Shown here: one piece after another, positions 8,055 to 16,154 of the stretch | Layout of the letters: every line of letters starts with the position of its first letter | How positions within the stretch are numbered: position 1 is the stretch's first letter | Origin: an uncultured Rubrobacteraceae bacterium | GTDB lineage: Bacteria > Actinomycetota > Rubrobacteria > Rubrobacterales > Rubrobacteraceae | DNA: 44,639 bases | Assembly: GCA_902805975.1 (NCBI GenBank) | Contig: CADCUT010000057.1 | Location: 1-44,639, forward strand | Reading direction: 5' to 3' | The notes under the pieces: generated by a model | What the model was told of the DNA's origin: nothing | Seen by the model: the letters and a program-made list of their open reading frames with translations, nothing else | Databases searched by the model: none | Made by a program: the position numbers and the translations under genes

Positions 8055-8681
8055 TCACCGGTGCGTCCTCCACCGCCGCCACAGGAACCACAGGGCTCCC
8101 AGCGCGAGGACGACCAGTACTATGAGCCCGACGAACGAGGCGTAAACCTCCACCACCCTCCATCGTCTACCGAGGGCCCACCCGAGGCCGACGAGCGTCG
8201 CGACCCACGAGGTGCTCCCGACGAGGGTGTAGCCCAGGAACCGCCACCGGACGGGCATACGCTTCAGGCCGGCGGGAACCGAGATCAGGGCTCCCACAGC
8301 GGGGATGAGGTGGCCGATGAGGATGGCCTTGCCGCCGTGACGCTCAAAGGCGGCGCCCGCCCTGTCAAGGTCTGACCCGAACACGAGCTTTGTCCGCTCT
8401 GCCCGCTCGATCAGGCGCCGCAGGCGCGCCTCGCCGATCCGGCTCCCCAGGGCGTAGAAGATCAGGGCCGCACTCACCCTCGCCGCGGTCGCCACGACCA
8501 GCACCGCGCCGAACGAGAGACGCCCCTGCACCACCAAAAAGCCGAAGAGCGGGAGGGTCAACTCCGTCGGAACCGGCAGGAAGAGGCTCCCCGCCAACAC
8601 CAGCACGAACACGCCGACGTACCCGAAGGAGTGGACGACGTCCACAACCCATCTCGCAAGCTCGGCGAGCAGACTACCCAT
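8055..8681 (-). CDS. DedA-family (VTT-domain) membrane protein
   Basis: A 208-residue protein with 'SLFLPVPTELTLPLFGFLV' near residue 32 and 'AGAAFERHGGKAILIGHLIPAVGALISVPAG' around 115-145, the core of DedA proteins implicated in lipid scrambling and membrane-potential maintenance. Oddity: the two arginines usual in this core (RFIPxxR) are His and Gly here, so a proton-coupled function may be lost or altered. C-terminus is short and basic. Transcription would run leftward into the YihY gene. Confidence 0.85.
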   Translation of the reverse strand: MGSLLAELARWVVDVVHSFGYVGVFVLVLAGSLFLPVPTELTLPLFGFLVVQGRLSFGAVLVVATAARVSAALIFYALGSRIGEARLRRLIERAERTKLVFGSDLDRAGAAFERHGGKAILIGHLIPAVGALISVPAGLKRMPVRWRFLGYTLVGSTSWVATLVGLGWALGRRWRVVEVYASFVGLIVLVVLALGALWFLWRRWRTHR

Positions 8682-9165
8682 CGCGCTTTACCCACCAATC
8701 TCCCGCGCAGGACCCCTTCAGTATGCACCATCCGGGGTACGCCATGCACGGTATTGACCGCCGCACCACGCCGGGTCGACGAGATGCGTACGCCCACTCG
8801 GCGCTCGGGGCACGCCGCGCGTCGCCGCCGTCTCCCGGGGTTTGGACCCGCAGAGGTAAGTCTCTTGCACGCCTGCCGCCCCGGACAGGCTGCTAATCAA
8901 GGGCAGAGGTTCACTTCAGGAAGGTCCTGCGCATAGAATTTCTACCGTACCCTTCGTCCGTTCTGAAGAAGCGAAGTCGTACGTGATCCACTTCCAGGTA
9001 GCTGAGGCCGTTGCAGCCAAAGTTACCGATCTGGATGCGGAGAGCGCGACGCAACCAGATCGCATGATTGATCTATGGTTCAATGGCTCCACCGGGGTCG
9101 CTTTTTCGTAGGCCAAGGAGGGTTAGCGGGATGCTGGCGAACGCGACGTCCTCGCCATCGCTACC
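8682..9165. other. 484-bp gene-poor stretch with a lower-GC part
   Basis: No convincing gene. Bases about 8935-9115 are visibly less GC-rich than the surroundings and contain a short plus-strand frame (GTG 8983 to stop 9111, 42 residues ending WFNGSTGVAFS) without a Shine-Dalgarno sequence. It reads more like protein than random sequence and may be the tail of a decayed gene. The left part holds the dedA upstream region. Confidence 0.4.
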
Positions 9166-9732
9166 CTAGTTCACCGGGCGACGCCACCGCTCCCTGCCCT
9201 CCCTGTAGAGGTCGCCCCCGCGCAGGTCGTTTACCACGACGACGGGAAAATCCTCTACGACGAGACGCCGTATCGCCTCCGCACCGAGGTCCTCGTAGGC
9301 GACGACCTCCGCCTCCACCACGCGGTCCGCCAGCAGCGCCGCCGTCCCCTCCACCGCCCCGAAGTACACGCAGCCGTGCTCGCGCATGGACTGAAGGACC
9401 GTCTCCGACCGGAGACCCTTGCCGACCATGCCCTTCAGGCCGCGCTCTATGAGTAGCGGCGAGTACGGGTCCATCCTGGAGGCGGTCGTAGGACCCGCAG
9501 GTCCTAGCGCGTGGCCCGGCCTGGCCGGGGCCGGGCCGGTGAAGTAGACGACCTGCCCTTCGGGGTCGAAGGGCAGCGGTTCGTCGTTCTCGATGGCCGT
9601 CTCTATCCTGGCGTGGGCCGCGTCGCGGGCGGTGAAGAGGACGCCCGAGATAAGGACGACGTCGCCGGTCTGGAGGGACTCGTTGCCCCCTCTCGTGAGT
9701 GGAACCTCCAGACGAGTGGGCTCCTCGCTCAT
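9166..9732 (-). CDS. Class I fumarate hydratase, beta (C-terminal) subunit
   Basis: A 188-residue protein equal to the C-terminal swivelling domain of [4Fe-4S] class I fumarases. Key family motifs: 'TGDVVLISGVLFTARDAAH' near residue 23-41, 'GPTTASRMDPY' near 80-90, 'KGMVGKG' and GAVEGTAALLA. Hydratase subunits of this split form convert fumarate to malate with the alpha subunit. Its ATG overlaps the alpha stop codon by 4 bp. The related split L-tartrate dehydratase has the same design, so substrate is assigned by default to fumarate. No class II fumarase is seen in the window. Confidence 0.88.
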   Translation of the reverse strand: MSEEPTRLEVPLTRGGNESLQTGDVVLISGVLFTARDAAHARIETAIENDEPLPFDPEGQVVYFTGPAPARPGHALGPAGPTTASRMDPYSPLLIERGLKGMVGKGLRSETVLQSMREHGCVYFGAVEGTAALLADRVVEAEVVAYEDLGAEAIRRLVVEDFPVVVVNDLRGGDLYREGRERWRRPVN

Positions 9733-10571
9733 AGCTCGACGGAGGCGGTTCGGTGGGAGTGGCAGTCGAGGTTGACGGCGACGGGGAAGGCGGCGATGTG
9801 GGTCGGGAAGCTCTCGACGTGGACCGCGAGCGCCGTCTGGGTGCCGCCGTAGCCGGCGGGGCCTATGCCCGTCGCGTTGATCCTGTCTAGCAGGTCCCGC
9901 TCGAGCTCCGCAAGCTCGGCGTCTGGGTTTGGCTCGCCGGAGGGACGCGTGAGCGCCTTCTTGGCGAGGAGCGCCGCCTTCTCGAACGGGCCGCCCATGC
10001 CGACGCCGACCGTGACGGGAGGGCTGGCGTTAGGCCCCGCCTTCTCTATGGTCTCGACGACGAAGTCCTTCATGGCCTCCAAGCCCTCGGCGGGGGTGAG
10101 CATCTTCAGCGCGCTCATGTTGTCGCAGCCGGCTCCCTTGACGAGCATCGTCAATTTAAGGCCTTCGCCCGGGACGGGCTCGTGGTAGACGACGGCGGGG
10201 GTGTTGTCGCCGGTGTTGGTCCGGTCTATGGGGCTGCGGACGATGGACTTCCTGAGGTAGCCCTCCTCGTAGCCCCGCCTGACGCCCTCGTCGATGGCCT
10301 CGCCGAGGGTGCCCCCGGTAACCCGCGCCTCGTCTCCCGCCTCGACGAAGAAGACCGCGTAGCCGGTGTCCTGGCAGAAGGCCACGCACCTCTCTTTGGC
10401 GACCTCGGCGTTCTGGAGGAGCCGTTCTATTACTTCGCGCCCGAGGGGAGATTCCTCCCTTTCGAGCGCACACTGTAGCGCCGTCACATGGCTCTCGGGC
10501 AGCTCGGTGTTCGCCTTTATGCAGAGGTCTCGCACCGCCCGCGTTACCGTCGTTGCCTGTATCTCGCGCAA
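9729..10571 (-). CDS. Class I fumarate hydratase, alpha (N-terminal) subunit
   Basis: A 280-residue iron-sulfur subunit. Three cysteines placed as cluster ligands are visible: Cys66 in CQDTG, Cys149 in GAGCDNMSALK, and Cys270 in NLDCHSHR. 'PIDRTNTGDNTPAVVYHEPVPG' is also typical. The frame stays open far upstream to 10913, but the extra sequence is low-complexity and non-homologous; the TTG at 10571 gives MREIQ, matching the usual 'MREI' opening and family length. Order alpha-beta with a 4-bp overlap shows an operon. Its promoter must lie in 10572-10850, shared with the divergent membrane-protein gene. Confidence 0.88.
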   Translation of the reverse strand: MREIQATTVTRAVRDLCIKANTELPESHVTALQCALEREESPLGREVIERLLQNAEVAKERCVAFCQDTGYAVFFVEAGDEARVTGGTLGEAIDEGVRRGYEEGYLRKSIVRSPIDRTNTGDNTPAVVYHEPVPGEGLKLTMLVKGAGCDNMSALKMLTPAEGLEAMKDFVVETIEKAGPNASPPVTVGVGMGGPFEKAALLAKKALTRPSGEPNPDAELAELERDLLDRINATGIGPAGYGGTQTALAVHVESFPTHIAAFPVAVNLDCHSHRTASVEL

Positions 10572-10656
10572 GGTCCCGGTCCCGTTCTCTGAGGTTTCGG
10601 GCGAAGGGTAGCACCGCGGGCGGTTTTTCTGAAGCGGTTCTCTCTGTCGGTCGCCA

Positions 10657-10701
10657 CGTAACGCCTCCCGTAACGAACCGGAGACGGGGGATGCGTAGGC
10701 T
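10657..10701 (+). promoter_or_regulatory. Tandem CGTAACG promoter module 1
   Basis: CGTAACG occurs at 10657-10663 and 10669-10675 (12-bp period, spacer CCTCC), followed after exactly 20 nt by TAGGCT (10696-10701), a -10-like hexamer. The same arrangement recurs at 13382 and 26361. It lies upstream of the frameshifted membrane-protein gene; the fumarase genes diverge from the same region. Confidence 0.6.
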
Positions 10702-10849
10702 GGGGATCCGACGGCGTCCCGACGGCAAACGGCGTGGGTTTCGGGCAAACGTAGCCCATTTGGGTGATGCGTCCGGCGCGGCCGGGTGTGATCGTTTAAC
10801 GGGCCGGGTGACGGAGCGACCGTCGGGAGATAGAGGAAAGGGTCAGCGT

Positions 10850-12177
10850 TTGGTCCGGCAGCCAGGAGAACGGTCACGGGGCGGGGGACGGGGGGCGGGC
10901 GTCCGCGCCGCATCCTGGCTGGCCTGGTCGATCGCCGGTCTCTCGCTGGTCTTGTTCGTCGCCGGTACGGCGTTGTACGTCCTCGCCCGGTCCTCGCATG
11001 TCTCCAGCAGAGACATCGGTGGCGTCGGCGAAATGTTGGTCATCGTGCCCTTCCTTGCCTTCCTCATTGTGGGCGCTCTGCTCGCCTCCAGGCGTCCCCG
11101 GAACCCGATAGGTTGGATCCTTTTCTCGCGAACGGGTTCTTGTGGATGCTCATCGTCTTGATCGACTACTACGGTGACTATGGCCTTGCCAACCCCGGTT
11201 CTCTCCCGTTCCCGGTGACGGTCGCCGCGCTGAGCCAATGGTTCTGGGTTCCAACCGTGGGGTTGATCGGGATCTACCTGCTCCTGCTGTTCCCCGACGG
11301 GAGGCTCACTTCGAGGAGATGGCGCCCTCTGGCCTGGCTGTCGGGGTTGATGATCGTGTTGCTCAGCACCGCGGAGGGACTCTACCCGGGACCCTTGCCG
11401 GAACGTGGGGGGGTACGCAACCCGTTCGGGCTCGAGGAGTATCCCTGGATAGTGGATGCGGAGATGGTCATTCTCCCGCTATTGCCCCTATGTATCCTCG
11501 CCTCGGCGGTAAGCCTGGTGTTGCGTTTCCGGCGCTCCGGGGGTGAGGTCCGTGAGCAGATCAAGTGGATAGCCTTCGCCGCCGCGTTCATGGGCCTGTT
11601 GTATCTGGTGAGCATGGGCGCTGGCATGCTCAACGCGTTCATCTCCGCGTCGGAGACCCCGGGTGCCGGAGGCGGGCTACCACTGTGGTTCGATATCCTG
11701 TGGAACGTGGCGGTGCTGAGCTTCGCCGGGGTCCCCGTGGCCGTTGGCTTCGCCGTCTTGAGGTACCGCCTCTACGATATCGAGGTCATCATCAACCGCG
11801 CGCTAGTCTACGGCGCGCTCACCGCTTCGCTGGCGCTCGCGTACCTCTGGAGCGTGGTCTTCCTGCAGAACGTCTTCCGCGCTCTGACCGGTGAAGGCTC
11901 CCAGCTAGCCATAGTCGCCTCGACCCTCGTTATCGCGGCGCTGTTCAACCCCCTGAGACGGCGCATTCAGAATTTTATCGACCGGCGCTTCTACCGCAAG
12001 AAGTACGATGCGAGGAGGACACTCGAAGCCTTCTCCGCCCGGCTGCGCGACGAGATAGACCTTGAAGATTTGACCGGCGAACTGGTGGGAGCGGCGCGGG
12101 GGACGGTGCAGCCGGCGCACGTATCTCTCTGGTTGCGGGGACCGATGTCTCACGAGGGGAGAGGACGAGATGCCTGA
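10850..12177 (+). pseudogene. Polytopic sensor-like membrane protein, paralog 1, frameshifted
   Basis: The reading frame is broken near 11121. The upstream part (TTG 10850, with GAGGAAAG about 10 nt before it) encodes 'SWLAWSIAGLSLVLFVAGTA' to 'RPRNPIGWILF'; the downstream part resumes in the next frame with 'LANGFLWMLIVLIDYYGDYG'. Joined at the CCTTTTCTC run, the product aligns without a gap to paralog 2: both have 28 residues from GWxxx to PGSLP. It then runs through about eight helices to the conserved cytosolic tail YRLYDIEVIINR ... DRRFYRKKYDA ... RLRDEIDLEDL ... VQPAHVSLWLR. A one-base loss, a sequencing error or -1 recoding could explain it. The tail overlaps paralog 2 by 8 bp. This class resembles the input half of membrane histidine kinases without the kinase. 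Confidence 0.7.
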
Positions 12178-13423
12178 TCTCCGCTACTCACGGCTGGCCT
12201 GGGCCCTGTTCGCGCTGGCGCTGCTCATCCTGGCGCTGGGCCTGATCCTCTGGTCGCCGGACACGGGCTTTTACCTCACGTTCGCCCTGATCGCCACGCC
12301 GTTCGCGGTCGTGGGCGTGCTGGTCGCCTCGCGCCGTCCCCGCAACCCGATAGGCTGGCTCTTCCTGGTGTTCGGGGTCGTGGCGGCCTTCACCTCCTTT
12401 GGGGATCGGTACGCCTCCTACGCTCTCGTCGAGCATCCCGGTTCGCTGCCCGGCGGCGACTGGGTGGCGTGGCTGTCGTCGGGGATCTGGCACCCCGCCT
12501 TCGGCTTCTTCGTGTTCGCCTTCCTTCTGTTCCCGAACGGGCGCCTGCCTTCCGCGCGCTGGCGCCCCGTGGCCTGGATCGCCGCTGCGAACTACCTCAT
12601 GGGAGCGGTGCTGGGGCTGCTGTGGGGGCCGCTATTCACGGAGTTCTTCCCGTACGTCGACTTTCCGCTGCGTCTACCGGACTACCCTATCGTGGACGTG
12701 GCTTTCAGCGTCTTTCTCCTCTGCAACTTCGGCCTGATCGCGCTGTCGGCGGGCTCGCTCGTGCTGCGGCTACGCCGGGCCGTGGGGGTCGAGCGCCAGC
12801 AGCTCAAGTGGTTCGTCTACGCCGTCTCGCTGTTCGCGCTCGTCGCCCCGTCGAGCGTCGTTGCCCTTGGGGATGGCAGCGTGATCGTGATCCTGCTGCC
12901 CCTGGTCCCAGCGGCCGCCGGTATCGCCATCTTGCGCCACCGCCTCTACGACATAGACGTGATCATAAACAGGACGCTGGTCTACGGCGTTTTGACCGCG
13001 ACGCTCGTGGCGGTCTACCTCGGGGGCGTGGCGATCACCCAATCTGGTCTCCGCTTTCTGACCGGACAGGAGCAGCAGTCCCAGCTCGCCGTGGTCGCTT
13101 CCACCCTGGTCATAGCCGCGCTGTTCGGCCCCCTGCGCCGGGGAATTCAGGCTCTTATCGACAGGCGTTTCTACAGGCGCAAGTACGACGCCGCGAAGGT
13201 GCTCTCAGAGCTCTCGGCCAAGCTGCGCGACGAGACGGAGCTGGACCGCCTGAACGCGGAGATGCTCTCGGTGGCGCGGGAAACCGTGCAACCTTCCCAT
13301 GTCTCGCTGTGGCTTCGTCCGGCGGCCGGGAGAGAGAGAAGATGTGAGGCGGGGTGCGAGAACTTTACGGGCGGGGGGTTTCGTAACGCTCTTCGTAACG
13401 GCGGGGAGACGGTCGGGCTCTAG
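12170..13423 (+). CDS. Polytopic sensor-like membrane protein, paralog 2
   Basis: 417 residues. The N-terminal half has paired helices with the conserved loop SRRPRNPIGWLF, then FPNGRLPSARWRPVAW, more helices, the loop 'RLRRAVGVERQQLKWFVYA', and the family core HRLYDIDVIINRTLVYG / VASTLVIAALFGPLRRGIQ / DRRFYRRKYDA, ending in RLRDET-like and VQPSHVSLWLRP. No HATPase, GGDEF, PP2C or DNA-binding domain follows. The function is unknown; the layout looks like a sensor input module. The start overlaps paralog 1 by 8 bp. The last 35 residues are atypical and their DNA contains promoter module 2 for the RsbU gene, so the C-terminus may be a read-out extension. Confidence 0.75.
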   Translation: MPDLRYSRLAWALFALALLILALGLILWSPDTGFYLTFALIATPFAVVGVLVASRRPRNPIGWLFLVFGVVAAFTSFGDRYASYALVEHPGSLPGGDWVAWLSSGIWHPAFGFFVFAFLLFPNGRLPSARWRPVAWIAAANYLMGAVLGLLWGPLFTEFFPYVDFPLRLPDYPIVDVAFSVFLLCNFGLIALSAGSLVLRLRRAVGVERQQLKWFVYAVSLFALVAPSSVVALGDGSVIVILLPLVPAAAGIAILRHRLYDIDVIINRTLVYGVLTATLVAVYLGGVAITQSGLRFLTGQEQQSQLAVVASTLVIAALFGPLRRGIQALIDRRFYRRKYDAAKVLSELSAKLRDETELDRLNAEMLSVARETVQPSHVSLWLRPAAGRERRCEAGCENFTGGGFRNALRNGGETVGL

Positions 13424-13426
13424 GAT
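13382..13426 (+). promoter_or_regulatory. Tandem CGTAACG promoter module 2
   Basis: CGTAACG at 13382-13388 and 13394-13400 (12-bp period, spacer CTCTT), then 20 nt, then TAGGAT (13421-13426) as -10. It is embedded in the 3' end of paralog 2 and would start a short leader just before rsbU, whose AAGGAGG lies at 13434-13440. Confidence 0.65.
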
Positions 13427-13444
13427 GACGGGCAAGGAGGCAGG

Positions 13445-14614
13445 ATGACGGCACAGACAAAGCACAAGACGAGGTTCTGGCAGGATCTGTTCAGGCGCAA
13501 CGGGCGCGAGACGCCCGAGGAGACACCCGCGGTCGTCGACGTGCCGCGGCAGGCCGCGCCCGAGCTCGACATCGCGCCGAACGACCCGATCCTGGCCTAC
13601 CTCGTCGGCGTCTCCGGGGTGGTGGAGGTGGAGAAGCTCGACCTCGATTCCCCGGCCTTGGGGCAGATGAGGAAGGCCGGCGTCAAGCTGCTGGTGCCGC
13701 TCGTGAGCCAGGGGGAGCTTATAGGGCTCCTCAACCTCGGTCCGCGGCTCTCCCAGCAGGAGTACTCCGCCGACGACAGGAAGCTGCTCTCGGATCTCGC
13801 CACCCAGACGGCCCCGGCCGTGAGGGTCGCCCAGCTCGTCCGCCAGCAGCAGCAGGAGGCCAAGGAGCGCGAGCGCATCGCGCAGGAACTTAGAGTTGCG
13901 AGCCTGATCCAACAGACCCTCCTGCCCAAAGCCCTCCCCGAGCTCCCGGGCTACGAGGTGGCGGCCTACTACCAGCCGGCCCGCGAGGTCGGCGGCGACT
14001 TCTACGACTTCATGACCCTCGAAGACGGACGACTCGGGCTCGTAGTCGGCGACGTGACGGACAAAGGGGTCCCGGCTGCCCTCGTCATGGCGACGACCCG
14101 CACGATGCTCCGCGCCGCCGCCCAGCGCCTGCTCTCCCCCGGGGAAGTCCTCCGGCGCGTGAACGACGTGCTGGTACAGGACATACCGCCCAACATGTTC
14201 GTAACGTGCCTGTACGCGATCCTGGACCCAGATACCGGTCGCCTCGTCTACGCCAACGCCGGCCACGACCTGCCGTACAGGCGGCGGGCCGGGCGCGGGG
14301 GCGTGGCCGACGAGCTCAGGGCGCGGGGGATGCCGCTCGGCCTGATGCCGGGGATGGGCTACGAGGAGAAGGAGATGGTGCTCGAGAGGGGAGAGAGCGT
14401 CCTGTTCTACAGCGACGGGCTCGTCGAGGCCCACGACCGGCGGCGCGAGATGTTCGGCTTCCCCAGGCTGCAGGGGCTCGTAGGCGCCCACCGCTCGGGC
14501 GGCTCCTCCCTCATAAGCTTCCTCCTCTCCGAGCTCGCGCGCTTTACGGGCGAGGGCTGGGAGCAGGAGGACGACATCACGCTGGTGACCCTGGACCGTC
14601 CGGAGGAGACGTGA
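13445..14614 (+). CDS. rsbU: RsbU-type PP2C/SpoIIE serine phosphatase with GAF-like N-terminus
   Basis: 389 residues. Residues about 44-135 form a GAF-like sensor domain ('VKLLVPLVSQGELIGLLNLG', 'YSADDRKLLSDLATQ'), 135-160 a coiled linker (QQQQEAKERERIAQEL), and 165-386 a SpoIIE/PP2C phosphatase. Metal-binding aspartates sit in GGDFYDF (about 185), VVGDVTDKG (about 203), YSDGLVE (about 323) and QEDDITLV (about 376). In partner switching it dephosphorylates the STAS antagonist, which then captures the RsbW kinase and frees a sigma factor. AAGGAGG precedes the ATG. It overlaps rsbW by 4 bp (GTGA) and starts the rsbU-W-V-V operon. The ligand of the GAF-like domain is unknown. Confidence 0.9.
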   Translation: MTAQTKHKTRFWQDLFRRNGRETPEETPAVVDVPRQAAPELDIAPNDPILAYLVGVSGVVEVEKLDLDSPALGQMRKAGVKLLVPLVSQGELIGLLNLGPRLSQQEYSADDRKLLSDLATQTAPAVRVAQLVRQQQQEAKERERIAQELRVASLIQQTLLPKALPELPGYEVAAYYQPAREVGGDFYDFMTLEDGRLGLVVGDVTDKGVPAALVMATTRTMLRAAAQRLLSPGEVLRRVNDVLVQDIPPNMFVTCLYAILDPDTGRLVYANAGHDLPYRRRAGRGGVADELRARGMPLGLMPGMGYEEKEMVLERGESVLFYSDGLVEAHDRRREMFGFPRLQGLVGAHRSGGSSLISFLLSELARFTGEGWEQEDDITLVTLDRPEET

Positions 14615-15090
14615 GCGCCCCCACAAACGGGTTCCGACGGACGCTCGCCGAGCTTAGCGTGCCGAGCGAGCCGGGCAACGAGCGCCGGGCGATGGAGGAG
14701 GTCGCTGGCACCGTGGGGGGGCTCGGGCTGCCGGAGAGGACCATGGAGCGGCTCAAGACCGCCGTGGCCGAGGCGACCATGAACGCGATGGAGCACGGCA
14801 ATCACTACAGGCGGGAGGCCCCCGTCCTCATAGAGGTTACGGCCACAGAGGCCGAGCTCTCCGTCAAGATCACCGACGAGGGGACCGGACCCGCCGCCTT
14901 CGACCCCGAGACGCCGGACCTCGAGGCCAAGCTCGAAGGCGCGCAGACGCCCCGCGGCTGGGGGCTCTTCCTCATAAAGAGCATGGTGGACGACATGAAC
15001 GTGACCGGCGACGAGCGCCACCACACGGTGGAGCTGATCCTGCACCTGGACGGGAGGGAGGAGGAGAACGATGGCCGTAAAGCACTTTGA
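14611..15090 (+). CDS. rsbW: RsbW-type anti-sigma factor / serine kinase
   Basis: 159 residues with the GHKL ATPase fold: the N-box 'AVAEATMNAMEHGN' (about 51-64), the G1-box 'ITDEGTGPAAFDP' and the G2-like RGWGLFLIKSMVDDM. Such proteins bind a sigma factor or phosphorylate STAS antagonists. The frame is open upstream inside rsbU, but the GTG at 14611 overlaps the rsbU stop in GTGA and gives the usual length. Its 3' end overlaps the first STAS gene by 20 bp. No sigma-factor gene is present in the window, so its target is encoded elsewhere or is not a sigma factor. Confidence 0.9.
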   Translation: MSAPTNGFRRTLAELSVPSEPGNERRAMEEVAGTVGGLGLPERTMERLKTAVAEATMNAMEHGNHYRREAPVLIEVTATEAELSVKITDEGTGPAAFDPETPDLEAKLEGAQTPRGWGLFLIKSMVDDMNVTGDERHHTVELILHLDGREEENDGRKAL

Positions 15091-15427
15091 GGCGGAGGTA
15101 CGCCGGGAGCCCAAGGGGGCCGTGCTCGACCTTAGGGGCGAGATCAACGGCTTCGCACAAGGTACCCTCGATGCCGCCTACGCCGAGGCCGAGAAGGAGA
15201 ACCCGGGGGCGATCCTCCTCAACTTTGAGGGCGTGGACTACATCAACTCGACGGGTATCGCCCTGATCGTGGGCCTCCTAGCCAGGGCGCGCGCCACCAA
15301 GCGCGACCTCTCGGCCTACGGTCTCAGCGAGCACTACGTCGAGATCTTCAACATCACCCGCCTCTCGGACTTTATGGGCGTCTTCCCCGACGAGGAGAGC
15401 GCCCTGTACGGGACGGTGGTGAAGTGA
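15071..15427 (+). CDS. rsbV: STAS-domain anti-anti-sigma factor (RsbV-like) 1
   Basis: 118 residues, one STAS domain. The phosphorylatable serine is Ser60 in INSTGIAL, in the loop before the second helix. The rest ('AVLDLRGEINGFAQGTL', 'SAYGLSEHYVEIFNITRLSDFMGVFP') matches antagonists regulated by RsbW-type kinases. Its ATG lies inside rsbW, indicating tight coupling of kinase and antagonist dosage. The following STAS gene is a close paralog, so the module has two antagonists. Confidence 0.9.
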   Translation: MAVKHFEAEVRREPKGAVLDLRGEINGFAQGTLDAAYAEAEKENPGAILLNFEGVDYINSTGIALIVGLLARARATKRDLSAYGLSEHYVEIFNITRLSDFMGVFPDEESALYGTVVK

Positions 15428-15528
15428 GCGGCGCGGCGCACGGCGGGGAGGGGCTGCACGCGTCTCTTCAGTCCCTGCGCGGCGAGTACGAGGGCGTCAG
15501 GGAGTTAGAACGGAAAAGGAGGAACGAC

Positions 15529-15888
15529 ATGCCGCAGGCACAGGTAACGATGGACGTGCGCAGGGTCGAGGGGAACGTGAGCGTCATCGACGTCAAGGGC
15601 GAGCTGACCGCGTTCGCCGAGGGCGTCCTGATGGACGCCTACAACCAGGCCAGCGACGGGAGGGTCCGCGCCATCGTCCTTAACTTCGAGGGCTTGGAGT
15701 ACATGAACAGTTCCGGCATAGGCCTGCTGGTCACGCTGCTCATCCGGGTCAACCGCGAGAAACAGAAACTCCTGACCTACGGCCTCTCCGAGCACTACAG
15801 GAGCATCTTCCAGATCACACGCCTCGACGACGCCATAGGCATCCACGACTCCGAAGAGGAGGCCGTACGGGCCGCGAACGCCGCGTAG
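15529..15888 (+). CDS. STAS-domain anti-anti-sigma factor (RsbV-like) 2
   Basis: 119 residues from the ATG at 15529, which has a strong AAAGGAGG site eight bases before it. Candidate phospho-serines are Ser61/Ser62 in MNSSGIGLLV. It is close to the first antagonist over 'YGLSEHYxxIFxITRLDD'. Upstream, a GTG at 15424 overlaps the previous stop in a GTGA pattern and would add 35 residues predicted to be helical and charged. Both starts look usable, so two forms are possible. Two antagonists could let one kinase integrate two phosphatase inputs. Confidence 0.85.
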   Translation: MPQAQVTMDVRRVEGNVSVIDVKGELTAFAEGVLMDAYNQASDGRVRAIVLNFEGLEYMNSSGIGLLVTLLIRVNREKQKLLTYGLSEHYRSIFQITRLDDAIGIHDSEEEAVRAANAA

Positions 15889-15911
15889 GGCTGGAAGAGG
15901 ACGGCACCACC

Positions 15912-16154
15912 ATGACCGCCAACCGAACGCCGGCACAATGGGCGCTGACGGTAGCGCTGGTGCTGGTGTACGTCGCCACCGTCGTGGTGTCGCAGGCGAC
16001 GTTCCGTATCTTTACGGGACAGAGATCGCAGCTTGCCGTCGTCGCCTCCACGCTGGTTGCGGCAGCCCTGCTCAGTCCTCCCTGGCGGCGGATCCAGCGG
16101 TTTATCGACCGCCGGTTTTATCTGCGCAACCTACCGAGAGAGAGCCCACGATGA
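15912..16154 (+). CDS. Short membrane protein: C-terminal fragment of the sensor-like family
   Basis: 80 residues: one hydrophobic helix (ALTVALVLVYVATVVVSQATF), then 'RSQLAVVASTLVAAALLS' and RRIQRFIDRRFYLR. These match the last helices and juxtamembrane tail of the sensor-like paralogs; the N-terminal helices and the tail after FYxRKYD are absent. The ATG has a moderate GAAGAGGA site. Its stop overlaps the next ATG (ATGA, 16151-16154), which suggests it is translated and coupled and not simply debris. It may be a degraded copy whose coupling survives, or a minimal anchor. Confidence 0.5.
   Translation: MTANRTPAQWALTVALVLVYVATVVVSQATFRIFTGQRSQLAVVASTLVAAALLSPPWRRIQRFIDRRFYLRNLPRESPR

Noticed and set aside
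11113-11130. Programmed -1 frameshift site
   Set aside because: CCTTTTC is not an X-XXY-YYZ heptamer and no downstream structure was seen; mutation or error is simpler.
13205-14626. 473-residue minus-strand frame over rsbU
   Set aside because: Fully antisense to a PP2C gene with all catalytic motifs; no ribosome site.
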